Source: Leptospira sp. WS60.C2 (GTDB lineage Bacteria > Spirochaetota > Leptospiria > Leptospirales > Leptospiraceae). Taken from it: a stretch of DNA of 64,000 nucleotides. Of the stretch, positions 18,229 through 27,842 are shown one piece after another. Location of the stretch: assembly GCF_040833955.1 (NCBI RefSeq), contig NZ_CP162133.1, positions 3,045,501 through 3,109,500 of the forward strand. Direction: 5' to 3'. The notes below the pieces were generated by a model. It ran no database searches. It saw nothing but the letters and a program-made list of their open reading frames with translations, and had not been told where the DNA came from. The translations under genes and the position numbers were made by a program. Numbering within the stretch: position 1 is the stretch's first letter; each line of letters begins with the position of its first letter.

Positions 18229-19364
18229 AAAACAATCTTAAGATCTTTATATTCTCCAGTTTCGTTATTTTTGGTGCATTTTATTTTTGGCAATCACGAC
18301 AACCAAAAGGAAACCTTCCAATGGAAGAAGAAAAGAAAGACATTCTTCAACTGACGAAGGAAGAAAAAAAAGAAATCAGAATTGATTTAGAAACAATTAC
18401 AGTAGCAAAAATTCATACCAATATTGAGCTCATCGGAGAAACAGAAGCTGTACCAGATGATATAATGGATGTGCCAGCAAGAATTTCAGGAAGAGTCACT
18501 TCGGTATATTTTGTGGAAGGAGACTATGTCCAAAAAGGACAAAAACTTGCAATCATTGACTCCCCCGAACTTGCAAAACTTAGATCAACGTATTTAGTTG
18601 CGAAATCTAAATTTAATGCTGCAGAACAAAATGTAACAAGAATTAATTCTCTTGTAAAAATGAATTTAGCCGCCAAACAAGAGCTTATTGATGCAGAGTC
18701 GAGTTTAAAAGTTTTCGAATCAGAGAAGAATTCAGCAGAAGAAAATTTACGTGCAAATGGTTTGTCGATTGATAACAGTTCCACGGGCCAATATACAGTC
18801 TTTGCTCCTAGGTCAGGATTGGCACTTACCAGAAATGCAATTCCTGGATCCATCATAACTGGTAACCAAATCCTAACGACAATTGCCAACCTATCCAATT
18901 TGTGGTTTCAGGCAAAAATTTATGAAAATGATTTAAAATACTTATCGGAAGGACTGAATGCCGATGTGATTTTAAATGCGTATCCAGATTTGATTTTCAA
19001 AGGCAAATTAGAACACATAGGTGAAAAAGTTGATCTTGCATCGAGAACTGTACATGCTCGCGTTGTCTTCAAAAACCAAAACAAAAAAGGAAAAATTGGA
19101 TTGTTTGGTAAAGCAATACTTCGAGTCAACGAACGAATGGGAATCGAAGTTTCCGAAGTAGCAATTCAATCCTACCAAAATCGTAAATTTGTTTTTAAAC
19201 AAATCAATCCTCAAACTTACCAATGGTCAGAGGTTGAAATTGGAAGTACGAACGATCAAAAAGTTGAAATCACGAAGGGTCTAAAGGAAGGAGATACCAT
19301 TGTGACCAATGGTGCATTTGAATTAAAGGCAATCTTATTTAAAGATACCTTCGGTGGGGAATAA
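18225..19364 (+). CDS. czcB: Periplasmic adaptor (membrane fusion protein) of the RND efflux system
   Basis: This 379-aa adaptor is anchored by an N-terminal hydrophobic segment (IFIFSSFVIFGAFYF). Barrel/lipoyl-type halves flank an alpha-helical hairpin: the first half-motif PARISGRVTSVYFVEGDYVQKGQ at about 85-107 and the second FAPRSGLALTRNAIPGSII near 190. The hairpin between them is rich in Lys/Glu/Ala. It bridges CzcA in the inner membrane and CzcC in the outer membrane. Unlike some CzcB proteins, there is no extra His-rich N-terminal metal-binding domain. Confidence 0.88.
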   Translation: MKNNLKIFIFSSFVIFGAFYFWQSRQPKGNLPMEEEKKDILQLTKEEKKEIRIDLETITVAKIHTNIELIGETEAVPDDIMDVPARISGRVTSVYFVEGDYVQKGQKLAIIDSPELAKLRSTYLVAKSKFNAAEQNVTRINSLVKMNLAAKQELIDAESSLKVFESEKNSAEENLRANGLSIDNSSTGQYTVFAPRSGLALTRNAIPGSIITGNQILTTIANLSNLWFQAKIYENDLKYLSEGLNADVILNAYPDLIFKGKLEHIGEKVDLASRTVHARVVFKNQNKKGKIGLFGKAILRVNERMGIEVSEVAIQSYQNRKFVFKQINPQTYQWSEVEIGSTNDQKVEITKGLKEGDTIVTNGAFELKAILFKDTFGGE

Positions 19365-19365
19365 A

Positions 19366-22300
19366 ATGGAATTTCTTACAAAGATAGTTTCATTTTCTCT
19401 ACACAATCGCTTGTTAGTTATCATTTGTACGGGACTTCTCATCTTCGGAGGATTTTATGCAACGTCTCACTTAAAAGTTGATGCAGTACCTGATATTACC
19501 AATGTACAAGTGCAAGTCATAACCACTTCACCTTCTTTATCAACTTTAGAAATCGAACAATACATTACTCTACCCGTGGAACGAGCCATCACTGGTATTC
19601 CAAATTTAACAGAAGTTAGATCAGTATCAAGATACGGATTCTCTCTAGTCACAGCCGTCTTTGCAGATGGGACAGATTTGTGGAAAAGTAGACAACTGGT
19701 GAGTGAAAAATTAAGTGAAGCTTCTGAAAACATACCAGCTATTTATGGGAAACCGGTCATTGGTCCAATCACCACGGGTCTTGGAGAAGTTTTTCAATTC
19801 ACGATTGAAAGTAACTTTCATAGCCAAATGGAATTAACAACCTATTTGAACTGGTACATCAATCCTGCACTCAAAACTGTTCCTGGAATTGTGGAAGTGA
19901 ATAGTTTTGGTGGTAAAACAAAACAATACCAGGCTATTGTAGATCCGTTGAAAGCCGCATCCTTAGGAATCTCACTCAATCAAATCGTTGAAGCGATTCA
20001 ATCCAATAATCTCTCTACAGGCAGTGGTTACATCGAAAGATCCAATGAACAATTGATTGTTGGTAGTGATGGCCTACTAAAGTCATTGTCTGACTTTGAA
20101 AAAATACAAATCGGAAAGACGAAAGACGGATTTCCGATTTATTTGAGTAACGTTGCTAAAATCGCGGAGGGCTATAGATTAAGAAAAGGAGCTGCAACTT
20201 CCTCAGGCAAATCAGAAGTAGTTGGTGCTGTTACATTGATGTTACTGGGTGAAAATTCACTTGAAGTCACCAAATCAGTAAAAGAGAAAATCACTCAGAT
20301 CGAAAAAACATTACCTGTCGGAATGAAAATTAAACCTTATTATGATCGTTCGATAATGGTATCAAACACATTAAAAACGATTGTTTGGAACCTTTCAGAG
20401 GGAGCCTTACTTGTAATAATCATTCTATTTTTAATGATCGGAGATTTCCGATCTGGTCTTGTCATTGCATCAGTCATTCCACTTGCGATGTTAATTGCAA
20501 TATTACTCATGTATGTAAGAGATTTGCCAGCTAACCTAATGTCGATGGGAGCAATTGACTTTGGACTCATCGTTGATGGAGCAGTGATCCTTATTGAAAA
20601 TTCACATAGAAGATTAGGACTAAAAGTAAAAGAACTCAAAAGAAGTCTAACTTCTACTGAAAAGAGGGATACAATCTTAGATGCAACGATCGAAGTTAGA
20701 AAAGCAACCATTTATGGAGAAATCATCATCGGTATCGTATACATTCCAATCCTAACTTTGAGCGGAACGGAAGGAAAGATGTTCATTCCTATGGCAACAA
20801 CGGTTCTGTTTGCACTACTTGGCTCTTTCGTGCTCACTCTAACGATTATTCCAGTGTTAGCTTCCTTTTTCTTACATGCCGACAGAAAAGAAGAATCAAA
20901 AACCATATTTTTCCAAAAAATCCAAGACTGGTACATTCCAAAACTTGAATATTGCTTTAAAGAACCAAATAAAATTACATATTCCACTGTTGTTATATTT
21001 CTTGTATCAATCTTTCTATTTTTTCGATTAGGTGGAGAATTTTTACCAAAACTCGATGAAGGAAATTTGCTAATTGAAATTAGTCGCTATCCTTCGACAA
21101 CTCTTACAGAATCGCTCAACTCTTCGATTAAAATTGAAAAGGCAATATTAAAAGAGATACCAGAAATCACCGAAATTGTTTCGCGAACTGGTTCTCCCGA
21201 ACTAGCCATTGAGCCCATGGGTGTTGAAAAAACAGACATGTATTTAAACATGAAACCTAGGTCTGAATGGAAACAATCAAAACCAGAAATAGAAAATAAA
21301 TTGGAAGAAATTATCCAACGAGTGGCACCTCAAGTTGCTTATGGTTTATCCCAACCAATTGAAATGAGAAACAATGAGATCATGGCTGGTATCCGTGCAG
21401 ATGTTGGAATCAAAGTATTTGGTGACGATTTGGTTAAATTAAAATCAATAGCTGAGGAAATTTCGTCAAAGATCAAAAACATTGAAGGTGTTGCTGATCT
21501 CAGAATCGAACAACTGTACGGATTAGAATATTTGAGAATTAAACCCAATCGTGAAAAATTAGCGAGATACAATTTAAACATAAATGATATCAATCGTGTC
21601 ACAGAATCATTTTCTTCAGGTGCACCAGCAGGTATCGTTTATGAAGGAATGAAACGTTTTGATATTGTTGTAAAAACAGATATCAATTCCGATCCAGAAA
21701 AAATCTGGAATACACCAGTTAACGTAGGTCAAAATCAATTTGCACCTTTCCATGAATTAGCTGAAATTAAGGTCGAGGATGGACCCGTACAAATTTACCA
21801 TCAGAATCAAAACAGATATGCTTTGGTTCAATTTAACATTCGAGGAAGTGATATGGTAACTACCGTCGGAAATGTAAAAAATATTCTAGAGGAAAATATT
21901 AAATTTCCTCCTGGTTACCACTATACTTTAGGTGGTGAATTTGAAAAATTTGAATCTGCCACCAATACTTTGTTAGTTGTTGTTCCAGTCACACTAGTTG
22001 TAATATTTTTGATATTATACTTTGCGTTTAATGAAGTAATGTCCGCTTTTATCATATTTTTGAATGTACCAGTTGCCATCACAGGAGGAATCTTTGCTCT
22101 GTATTTACGAAATTTACCGTTTAGTATTTCTGCTGGAGTAGGATTTATTGCTTTGTTTGGAATTGCAGTTTTAAATGGACTCGTTCTGATCAGTTTTATC
22201 AAATCATTGGAAGAAAATGGAACAAAATTAGAAGTCGCTATCAAAGAAGCAGCTATTTCAAGACTAAGGCCCGTCCTTACAACTGCACTCTTGGCTTCGA

Positions 22301-22476
22301 TTGGTTTCATCCCAATGGCCATAAGTACCTCACCAGGTGCGGAAGTACAACGACCATTGGCAACCGTTGTAATAGGAGGATTAATCACAGCAAGTGCATT
22401 AACCCTCTTTGTCTTACCTATTGTTTATTTAAAGTTTTTTGCAAAAAAATCTTTCATGCTTTCAAAAGACGCATAG
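19366..22476 (+). CDS. czcA: CzcA/CusA-family heavy-metal RND efflux pump
   Basis: This 1,036-aa inner-membrane RND pump is powered by proton import. The heavy-metal (HME) signature DFGLIVDGAVILIEN is present in the fourth membrane helix region, which favours divalent cations such as Zn, Co or Cd over monovalent Cu/Ag. N-terminal SPSLSTLEIEQYITLPVE and ITGIPNLTEVRSVSRYG match CzcA. ATG at 19366 follows GGTGGGGA and is preferred over a GTG at 19354. The 3' end overlaps the convergent dienelactone hydrolase gene by 52 bases. No cation diffusion facilitator or metal regulator gene is adjacent. Confidence 0.92.
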   Translation: MEFLTKIVSFSLHNRLLVIICTGLLIFGGFYATSHLKVDAVPDITNVQVQVITTSPSLSTLEIEQYITLPVERAITGIPNLTEVRSVSRYGFSLVTAVFADGTDLWKSRQLVSEKLSEASENIPAIYGKPVIGPITTGLGEVFQFTIESNFHSQMELTTYLNWYINPALKTVPGIVEVNSFGGKTKQYQAIVDPLKAASLGISLNQIVEAIQSNNLSTGSGYIERSNEQLIVGSDGLLKSLSDFEKIQIGKTKDGFPIYLSNVAKIAEGYRLRKGAATSSGKSEVVGAVTLMLLGENSLEVTKSVKEKITQIEKTLPVGMKIKPYYDRSIMVSNTLKTIVWNLSEGALLVIIILFLMIGDFRSGLVIASVIPLAMLIAILLMYVRDLPANLMSMGAIDFGLIVDGAVILIENSHRRLGLKVKELKRSLTSTEKRDTILDATIEVRKATIYGEIIIGIVYIPILTLSGTEGKMFIPMATTVLFALLGSFVLTLTIIPVLASFFLHADRKEESKTIFFQKIQDWYIPKLEYCFKEPNKITYSTVVIFLVSIFLFFRLGGEFLPKLDEGNLLIEISRYPSTTLTESLNSSIKIEKAILKEIPEITEIVSRTGSPELAIEPMGVEKTDMYLNMKPRSEWKQSKPEIENKLEEIIQRVAPQVAYGLSQPIEMRNNEIMAGIRADVGIKVFGDDLVKLKSIAEEISSKIKNIEGVADLRIEQLYGLEYLRIKPNREKLARYNLNINDINRVTESFSSGAPAGIVYEGMKRFDIVVKTDINSDPEKIWNTPVNVGQNQFAPFHELAEIKVEDGPVQIYHQNQNRYALVQFNIRGSDMVTTVGNVKNILEENIKFPPGYHYTLGGEFEKFESATNTLLVVVPVTLVVIFLILYFAFNEVMSAFIIFLNVPVAITGGIFALYLRNLPFSISAGVGFIALFGIAVLNGLVLISFIKSLEENGTKLEVAIKEAAISRLRPVLTTALLASIGFIPMAISTSPGAEVQRPLATVVIGGLITASALTLFVLPIVYLKFFAKKSFMLSKDA

Positions 22477-23231
22477 TCAGCTTTTTCATTGTAAGCAAGT
22501 CCTGGTAATCCGTGTTTTTCAGCGCCAGGTCGAGTAAATCCATGAACCGCTCCAGGGTGAGATACAAAAGTGACTGGAGCTTTTGCATCAGTGATAGTTT
22601 TTACAAATGTCTCTACAGCGGTTTTTGGGATAAAAGGATCATCAGCACCATGGTGAACAAGAACCTTGGTTTTGATTTTTTTCACACCGGTTGCTAAATT
22701 CTTACTTCCTAACATTCCATGAAAAGAAACAACGCCTCCTTTCAAATCTGCCCCATCTAACGCAAGTTCAATTACCCCTGCGCCACCAAAACAATAACCA
22801 ATGGCTCCGATTTGATTCGGGTCAACATTTGGATTTGATTTTAATATCTCAATTGCTTTGTAAATTTTTTTCAAAAGAACCTTTGGATCACCATTGGCAC
22901 TAGAAAGTTTTCCAGCTTCCACATGATCTTTTGCTAAAATTCCTTTACCATAGACATCCATAACAAAGGCAACATATCCCAAATCAGCCAATTGTTTGGC
23001 TCTTTGTTTTGGATAATCATTCACACCCCACCATTCATGAATCACAAGGATTCCTGGTCTTTTGCCTGTAACGTTTGCATCCATGGCTAGGAAACCTTCG
23101 TAGGTTTTACCATCCAATTTGTATTCTAAGGGACTGCCAGTGATTGATGTTTTGACTGGTAGTTCTGCCGTTGGTAACGAACTACATTGTACAACCAACA
23201 ATGTTGTGAAGAAGGAAAGGAACAGCTTCAT
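22425..23231 (-). CDS. Dienelactone hydrolase family lipoprotein
   Basis: This alpha/beta hydrolase has the nucleophile elbow GYCFGGAG (Cys nucleophile, as in dienelactone hydrolases), the Asp in HHGADDPFIP and the His in HPGAVHGFTRPG. Residues HEWWGVNDY form the family's oxyanion-type segment. ATG at 23231 follows AGGAG and gives a lipoprotein signal with lipobox VVQC, so the mature protein is probably lipid-anchored. A longer reading frame from 23423 has no such signals. Its last 52 bases overlap the convergent czcA 3' end. Substrate unknown. Confidence 0.85.
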   Translation of the reverse strand: MKLFLSFFTTLLVVQCSSLPTAELPVKTSITGSPLEYKLDGKTYEGFLAMDANVTGKRPGILVIHEWWGVNDYPKQRAKQLADLGYVAFVMDVYGKGILAKDHVEAGKLSSANGDPKVLLKKIYKAIEILKSNPNVDPNQIGAIGYCFGGAGVIELALDGADLKGGVVSFHGMLGSKNLATGVKKIKTKVLVHHGADDPFIPKTAVETFVKTITDAKAPVTFVSHPGAVHGFTRPGAEKHGLPGLAYNEKADYASFESMKDFFAKNFK

Positions 23232-23485
23232 AATTCTCCTATTCGATTTTGAAATCAAATTCAATTCCAAAATCGGCTTTTCCATTCTTAGATATAATTT
23301 CAGATAAAGAAAGGATAAAAATTTAGAAAAAGGGGAATCACTTTCCTGGATTTTGAAATTAAAATTGAAAAGAATTCCCTGCTGAACATATCCCACAATT
23401 TCTCCAAAATCAAAATAGACCATTGAAAATAGAATTGAAACATAAGTAGAACGAATGTTTCACTTTTTGGTTTTTATCAGAGTAT

Positions 23486-23495
23486 ACCGATCGGT
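23486..23495. promoter_or_regulatory. TetR-type palindrome upstream of acyl-CoA dehydrogenase gene
   Basis: The perfect palindrome ACCGATCGGT lies 83 bases before the acyl-CoA dehydrogenase ATG. ACCGxxCGGT cores are common operators of TetR-family regulators of fatty-acid catabolism. The regulator is not visible in the immediate neighbourhood, so this is a tentative operator. Confidence 0.4.
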
Positions 23496-23577
23496 TTTCT
23501 TTTGATTTTTTTTCGAGCATAGTTTTTTTTGATCGCAAGACAAAGCTTAGTTCGTTCTTTTTATCCAGGGGACAAAT

Positions 23578-25290
23578 ATGATCCAAAATAATTACTTTCT
23601 TAGTAACGAAGATTTAAAAGAACATTTCTACGAGTTAATCGATTGGAATGAAATAGTCCCCATTTACGAAAATCAATTTGCAGATGCAAAACTCTATCAA
23701 ACATCTAAAAATCCAAAGCTTGAATTGGCTCCTACAAATGTGGACGATGCCCTCTCGTATTACGAAGAGATATTAAAATCTTGTGGCGAAATCAGTGGAA
23801 TGTATGTGTCGCAAGTCGCTTCGAAGGTGGATTCGATCGGATTAAAATTTGAAAATGGAGAAGTCCTCCACCCTCAAGAGATGGTTGATGTAATCCAGAT
23901 GTATCATGATGCAGGTCTTGGTCCTGCGGCCTTCAAACGAAAGTATGGTGGTCTTGGAGTTCCAAGTATCATCAAAGCGATGATTGCAGAAATCATGTAT
24001 CGATCCGATAGTTCCATTACAATTGCTGTAGGAAGTATGGGTCTTGCTGCCATCCTAGAAGTTTGTGCAACAGAAGAAATGAAAAACGAATGGATTCCGA
24101 AACTAATTTCAGGAAATTATACAGTAACTATGGGTTTATCAGAGCCAGATTTTGGTTCCGATCTACCAAACATAACAACCAAAGCAACAAAAAATGGAAA
24201 CGAATGGTTGTTAAATGGAACGAAGCGATATCAAACTGTAGCATGTGGAGTGAACGGGGGACCTGGAATCACACTCACTTTAGCAAGAACTGGAACACAA
24301 GAAAGTGGCGCAAGAGGTCTTTCTTTTTTTATCGTTGAAAACAAAGACTACCAAATACAAGGAATCGAAAAAAAATTAGGAATCAAAGCTTCTGCAACTT
24401 GCGAAACAGTCTTTGAAAATAGCAAAGGTTATTTGGTTGGAAAAGAAGGTTTTGGGTTAGTGAAATATGTCATGGGAATGCTCAATGGAGCAAGACTGAG
24501 TGTTTCATCACAAGGGACAGGAATCGTTACGGCGGCGTTTGAAGAATCCATCAAATATGCAAAAGAAAGAATTCAGTTTGGAAAACCTATTTTTGAAATC
24601 CCTGCTGTTCGAAGAATGTTAGATCGAATGGAAAGGGAACTTGCTGGGATGAGATGCCTTATGGTGGAGGCAGCTTTTTCTGTGGATAAATATTATTGGT
24701 ATGAAGATGGTAGAGAAATTACTTCCGAAGAAATCAAATCTGCAAAATTTTGGGAGAAAGTAGCAAATACACTCACACCTATTTCAAAGTATTATAATTC
24801 AGAAATGTGTAATGATTTAGTCTATGATGGTTTACAAGTATTAGGGGGTGCAGGATTTACGGAGGACTATGATCTCTCTCGGTTGTATCGAGATGCAAGA
24901 ATTACAAATATTTATGATGGTACAACACAAATCCAAGTAAATGCAGCCATTGGTGGAATTACTTCAGGAATGAGTGGAACGGGAACCTTCCGGGCGTATT
25001 TAGATCATTTATCAACTGGAGCGGAATCAAACCAAAAATTAACTGAGATACGAACCATTTTTGAATCAATTGTGGAAACTTACAAAACCATATCAGAACA
25101 AAATACAAAGGAAGCATATAGCTTTGAAGTCGTAGAATCAGCCGCAAGAGTGATCATCGGTTATCTTATGGAAAGAAGCAAAAACAAATCTAATTCTAGA
25201 AAGGAAATTCGGACTAAGTGGTGTAAAGAATTTCATAATGATAGTTTTGCAATCCTATCAGCGAATTTAATCAAACTCAAATCACTATAA
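23578..25290 (+). CDS. Acyl-CoA dehydrogenase
   Basis: This 570-aa flavoprotein has the acyl-CoA dehydrogenase core: GLSEPDFGSDLPNITTKA, the FAD-binding segment ARGLSFFIVE, and the C-terminal domain with GLQVLGGAGFTEDY and DARITNIYDGTTQIQ. It catalyses alpha,beta-dehydrogenation of an acyl-CoA, the first step of beta-oxidation, passing electrons to ETF. The ~70-residue N-terminal region and C-terminal extension make it longer than classical 380-aa members, close to long bacterial members. The ATG is preceded by AGGGGA. A palindrome at 23486-23495 may be its operator. Confidence 0.92.
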   Translation: MIQNNYFLSNEDLKEHFYELIDWNEIVPIYENQFADAKLYQTSKNPKLELAPTNVDDALSYYEEILKSCGEISGMYVSQVASKVDSIGLKFENGEVLHPQEMVDVIQMYHDAGLGPAAFKRKYGGLGVPSIIKAMIAEIMYRSDSSITIAVGSMGLAAILEVCATEEMKNEWIPKLISGNYTVTMGLSEPDFGSDLPNITTKATKNGNEWLLNGTKRYQTVACGVNGGPGITLTLARTGTQESGARGLSFFIVENKDYQIQGIEKKLGIKASATCETVFENSKGYLVGKEGFGLVKYVMGMLNGARLSVSSQGTGIVTAAFEESIKYAKERIQFGKPIFEIPAVRRMLDRMERELAGMRCLMVEAAFSVDKYYWYEDGREITSEEIKSAKFWEKVANTLTPISKYYNSEMCNDLVYDGLQVLGGAGFTEDYDLSRLYRDARITNIYDGTTQIQVNAAIGGITSGMSGTGTFRAYLDHLSTGAESNQKLTEIRTIFESIVETYKTISEQNTKEAYSFEVVESAARVIIGYLMERSKNKSNSRKEIRTKWCKEFHNDSFAILSANLIKLKSL

Positions 25291-25295
25291 AAAAA

Positions 25296-25317
25296 GGGCC
25301 CTCGTTTCGGAGGACCC
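25296..25317 (-). terminator. Intrinsic terminator of the desCB transcript
   Basis: On the minus strand the sequence forms an 8-bp stem (GGGTCCTC with GAGGGCCC, one G-T wobble) with a six-base loop, followed directly by seven T. It lies downstream of the desaturase gene ending at 25377. Confidence 0.75.
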
Positions 25318-25335
25318 ATTAGAAAGGAAAGGGAT

Positions 25336-25363
25336 GGGCTTTCCAGTGCGATCTGGAAAGCCC
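25336..25363. terminator. Strong hairpin between convergent genes
   Basis: GGGCTTTCCAG (25336-25346) and CTGGAAAGCCC (25353-25363) form a perfect 11-bp stem with a six-base loop. There is no T-run on either side, so it may be an RNA-stabilising 3' end, or act with the neighbouring hairpin at 25296-25317. Confidence 0.6.
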
Positions 25364-25376
25364 AAGATTGTTCAGA

Positions 25377-26558
25377 TTATGTCATAGACACTGTCTTCTC
25401 ATCAGAAGGAAGAGAGACTTGAAAACTAGGTTGCGTCAATACAATCGTTGGCTCTAAAAACTTCTTACGTTTACCCATGAATTTGCGTGCGATGTGATCA
25501 GGAAAAGAATAAGCGATGATTCGTTTCCAAACCGATGCAAACTGTTTCACAAAACTTCCAGTGTTATAATGTTGTCCGTACTTTGCACAAATTTCTTTTA
25601 ATCTAGGTGCAACCTCACGATATCGAATTGCTGGCATGTCTGGAAACATATGGTGTTCAATCTGGTGACTTAAATGACCTGTCATTGTATAAAACAAATT
25701 GCTACCATCTAAGTTTGAAGAACCTTTCAGTTGTCGCAAATACCATTGTGCTTTTGTTTCACCAACAATCTCTTTGGCAGTGAAGGATTCTGCATTTTCA
25801 GTAAAGTGACCACAGAAAATCACCGCATAAGTCCAAAGATTACGAACTAAGTTTGCAATCATATTTCCTAATATCACTTTTGGGAAATTCAATCCAGCAA
25901 GAGCAGGAAACAACACGTAATCCTTCAAAAGTTGTACCTCAACTTTTTTGAAGAAAAGTGCTTTATAATCTTTTAATGTTTTCTTCTTTCTGAGTTTTTT
26001 AGGCGTTTCTAAGTGTTCTACACGATACCCATGAGCACCAATGCCCCATTGGAAATTCATAGCAAGAAACATATTTGTAAAAGGTTGGGTTAAATGTACT
26101 GGTTTCCACTTTTGTGCTTCGGTTAATCTTGTGAAGTTGTAACCATAGTCGTGGTCTTTATTCAAAACATTTGTATAGGTGTGGTGCATATAATTATGGT
26201 AAAATTTCCATTGGTGTGCACTACATACGATGTCCCAATCAAAGGTTCTAGAGTTAAAACGAGGATCGTTCATCCAATCATATTGGCCATGCAATACATT
26301 ATGCCCGAGTTCCATATTATTGATAATTTTGGAGATCGATAATAGTAACGTCCCAGCCACAAAAGAAATTGGTTCGAAACTGAAATGAATCAATCCTCTT
26401 CCTAAAACCTCTGTGTATCGATAGGTTTTATAAATAAACCGAATGTGATCGGCGTCTTCTTTTCCGACTTTGGACATCACTTCTTCGCGAAGCGCATCAA
26501 CTTCTTTTCCAAAAGCTTCAATTTCTTCTTTGTTTAATTTTTTACTAATCGTTCTCAT
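25377..26558 (-). CDS. desB: Fatty acid desaturase (acyl-CoA desaturase, DesB-like)
   Basis: This 393-aa integral membrane di-iron desaturase has three histidine boxes: HNVLHGQY (near 90), HNYMHHTY (near 121) and HQIEHHMFP (near 300). These bind the di-iron centre and introduce a double bond into acyl chains. The gene follows the reductase gene by 45 bases in the same direction, with a TetR gene divergently arranged, exactly as desC-desB-desT in Pseudomonas. An intrinsic terminator lies 60 bases beyond the stop. The symbol is by analogy of sequence and arrangement. Confidence 0.85.
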   Translation of the reverse strand: MRTISKKLNKEEIEAFGKEVDALREEVMSKVGKEDADHIRFIYKTYRYTEVLGRGLIHFSFEPISFVAGTLLLSISKIINNMELGHNVLHGQYDWMNDPRFNSRTFDWDIVCSAHQWKFYHNYMHHTYTNVLNKDHDYGYNFTRLTEAQKWKPVHLTQPFTNMFLAMNFQWGIGAHGYRVEHLETPKKLRKKKTLKDYKALFFKKVEVQLLKDYVLFPALAGLNFPKVILGNMIANLVRNLWTYAVIFCGHFTENAESFTAKEIVGETKAQWYLRQLKGSSNLDGSNLFYTMTGHLSHQIEHHMFPDMPAIRYREVAPRLKEICAKYGQHYNTGSFVKQFASVWKRIIAYSFPDHIARKFMGKRKKFLEPTIVLTQPSFQVSLPSDEKTVSMT

Positions 26559-26603
26559 TTTATTTTCCTATGATCATTTCGTTTTTTCATTGTGATTAGA
26601 ATC

Positions 26604-27689
26604 CTAAAGTTCTATCTCCAAATTGGATTCAGCTCTTGAAACGCAAATTTGGATATTTTCTTCACCTAACTGAGATTTTTCGCCACTGGAAAGATCCGTA
26701 ACAGAACCCGCTTGTTTTTTACAGACGCATGTATGGCAAATTCCCATTCTACAACCACTTTGCGGATAAATACCTTGTTCTTCTAACTCTTCCAATAAAG
26801 ATCTTTCCCCTTTCACTTGAATGGTCTTGTGGCTAAGGGATAAAAACACATCAACAGTTCCCTCTTTTTTTACTTTGGTTACGTTTTGTCCTGGTAACAA
26901 AAAGAGTTCAGATTTCACGGAAAGACCTTCCAATAAAGAGAGGGCTTTTGTTTGCATCGGTGCTGGTCCACAGACGTAAACACTTGTTGATTTTAAATTG
27001 GGAACGTATTTATCTAAAATTTCTTTTGTTAGAAATCCAGATTCATAACCTTCTTTTGGAACATCAGAAAATACGAAATGAATCTTCAACCAACTAGCAT
27101 TTTTTTGCATCGATTCGAAGGAAGACCTGAAGATGATATCTTCGTAGGATCTCACAAAATACAAAAGGGTGACATTCCTATCGCCATTTAACTTTTGTAA
27201 CTCTTGGAGGATGGAATAAATAGGTGTGATTCCACTTCCACCTGCCAAAAACAACAAGTCCTTAGGAAGATTTTTCTCGAGTACAAATTCTCCAGAAACC
27301 TCTCCTAATTCTAAAATATCACCTTTCTTTACGTTTTGATTGAGAAAGTTAGAAACAAGGCCACCTTTTTGGCGTTTAACAGTGATTTGTAAATATTTAT
27401 CATTTGGATGGGATGATAAGGAATAGAATCGTGTGACTCTTCTTCCCGCAATTTCCACTGTCACGGGAACGTGTTGCCCGGATTGGAATCCTTTCCATAA
27501 CCAGTTTGGATTTAATACAAAGGATTTGGTATCTGGAGTTTCCTCTTTCACAGCAATGACTTTTGCCTTTATGGCAGTGACTGAGAACCTGGGACTCAAT
27601 TCCCCAAGAAAGAAATCGGCCCACGCCTTGGGTTGGAGAGATTTTAGAAAATCTCTGGGTTCGTTGTAGATAAAAGGAAATGTTTTCAT
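26604..27689 (-). CDS. desC: Ferredoxin-NADPH reductase-like electron donor to the desaturase (DesC-like)
   Basis: Three modules are visible in order: FAD-binding (VTRFYSLSSHP, about residues 80-90), NAD(P)-binding (FLAGGSGITPIYSIL, near 145) and a C-terminal plant-type [2Fe-2S] domain with CRMGICHTCVCKK. This arrangement delivers NAD(P)H electrons to a membrane desaturase. ATG at 27689 follows AGAGG and is preferred; an upstream TTG-initiated extension at 27728 would run through the DesT-type operator. It is the first gene of the desCB pair. Confidence 0.88.
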   Translation of the reverse strand: MKTFPFIYNEPRDFLKSLQPKAWADFFLGELSPRFSVTAIKAKVIAVKEETPDTKSFVLNPNWLWKGFQSGQHVPVTVEIAGRRVTRFYSLSSHPNDKYLQITVKRQKGGLVSNFLNQNVKKGDILELGEVSGEFVLEKNLPKDLLFLAGGSGITPIYSILQELQKLNGDRNVTLLYFVRSYEDIIFRSSFESMQKNASWLKIHFVFSDVPKEGYESGFLTKEILDKYVPNLKSTSVYVCGPAPMQTKALSLLEGLSVKSELFLLPGQNVTKVKKEGTVDVFLSLSHKTIQVKGERSLLEELEEQGIYPQSGCRMGICHTCVCKKQAGSVTDLSSGEKSQLGEENIQICVSRAESNLEIEL

Positions 27690-27712
27690 TTTCGCCTCTT
27701 TTTCGCATTTTA

Positions 27713-27728
27713 GTGAACATGTGTTCAC
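27713..27728. promoter_or_regulatory. DesT-type operator 1
   Basis: GTGAACA and TGTTCAC form a perfect 7-2-7 inverted repeat 24 bases upstream of the desC start. It matches the GTGAAC...GTTCAC type of site recognised by DesT/FabR regulators, as I recall it from Pseudomonas. Confidence 0.75.
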
Positions 27729-27809
27729 GCAATTATCTAATAGTGTTAACTTACAATGTTAGCTATGTCAACCCAAAAGAGGGCTTTTTTTCCTTGCATT
27801 TGAAAAAAA

Positions 27810-27825
27810 GTGAACGATTGTTTAC
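27810..27825. promoter_or_regulatory. DesT-type operator 2
   Basis: GTGAACG-AT-TGTTTAC repeats the 7-2-7 layout of operator 1 with two half-site changes. It ends 17 bases before the desT ATG at 27843. The centres of the two sites are 97 bases apart, suggesting control of both divergent transcripts and autoregulation. Confidence 0.6.
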
Positions 27826-27842
27826 TCAGATTCCAAGCCAAA

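Noticed and set aside
27766..27771. A TTGACA on the minus strand as the -35 box of desCB
   Set aside because: No convincing -10 lies 16-18 bases downstream, so the promoter position could not be fixed.
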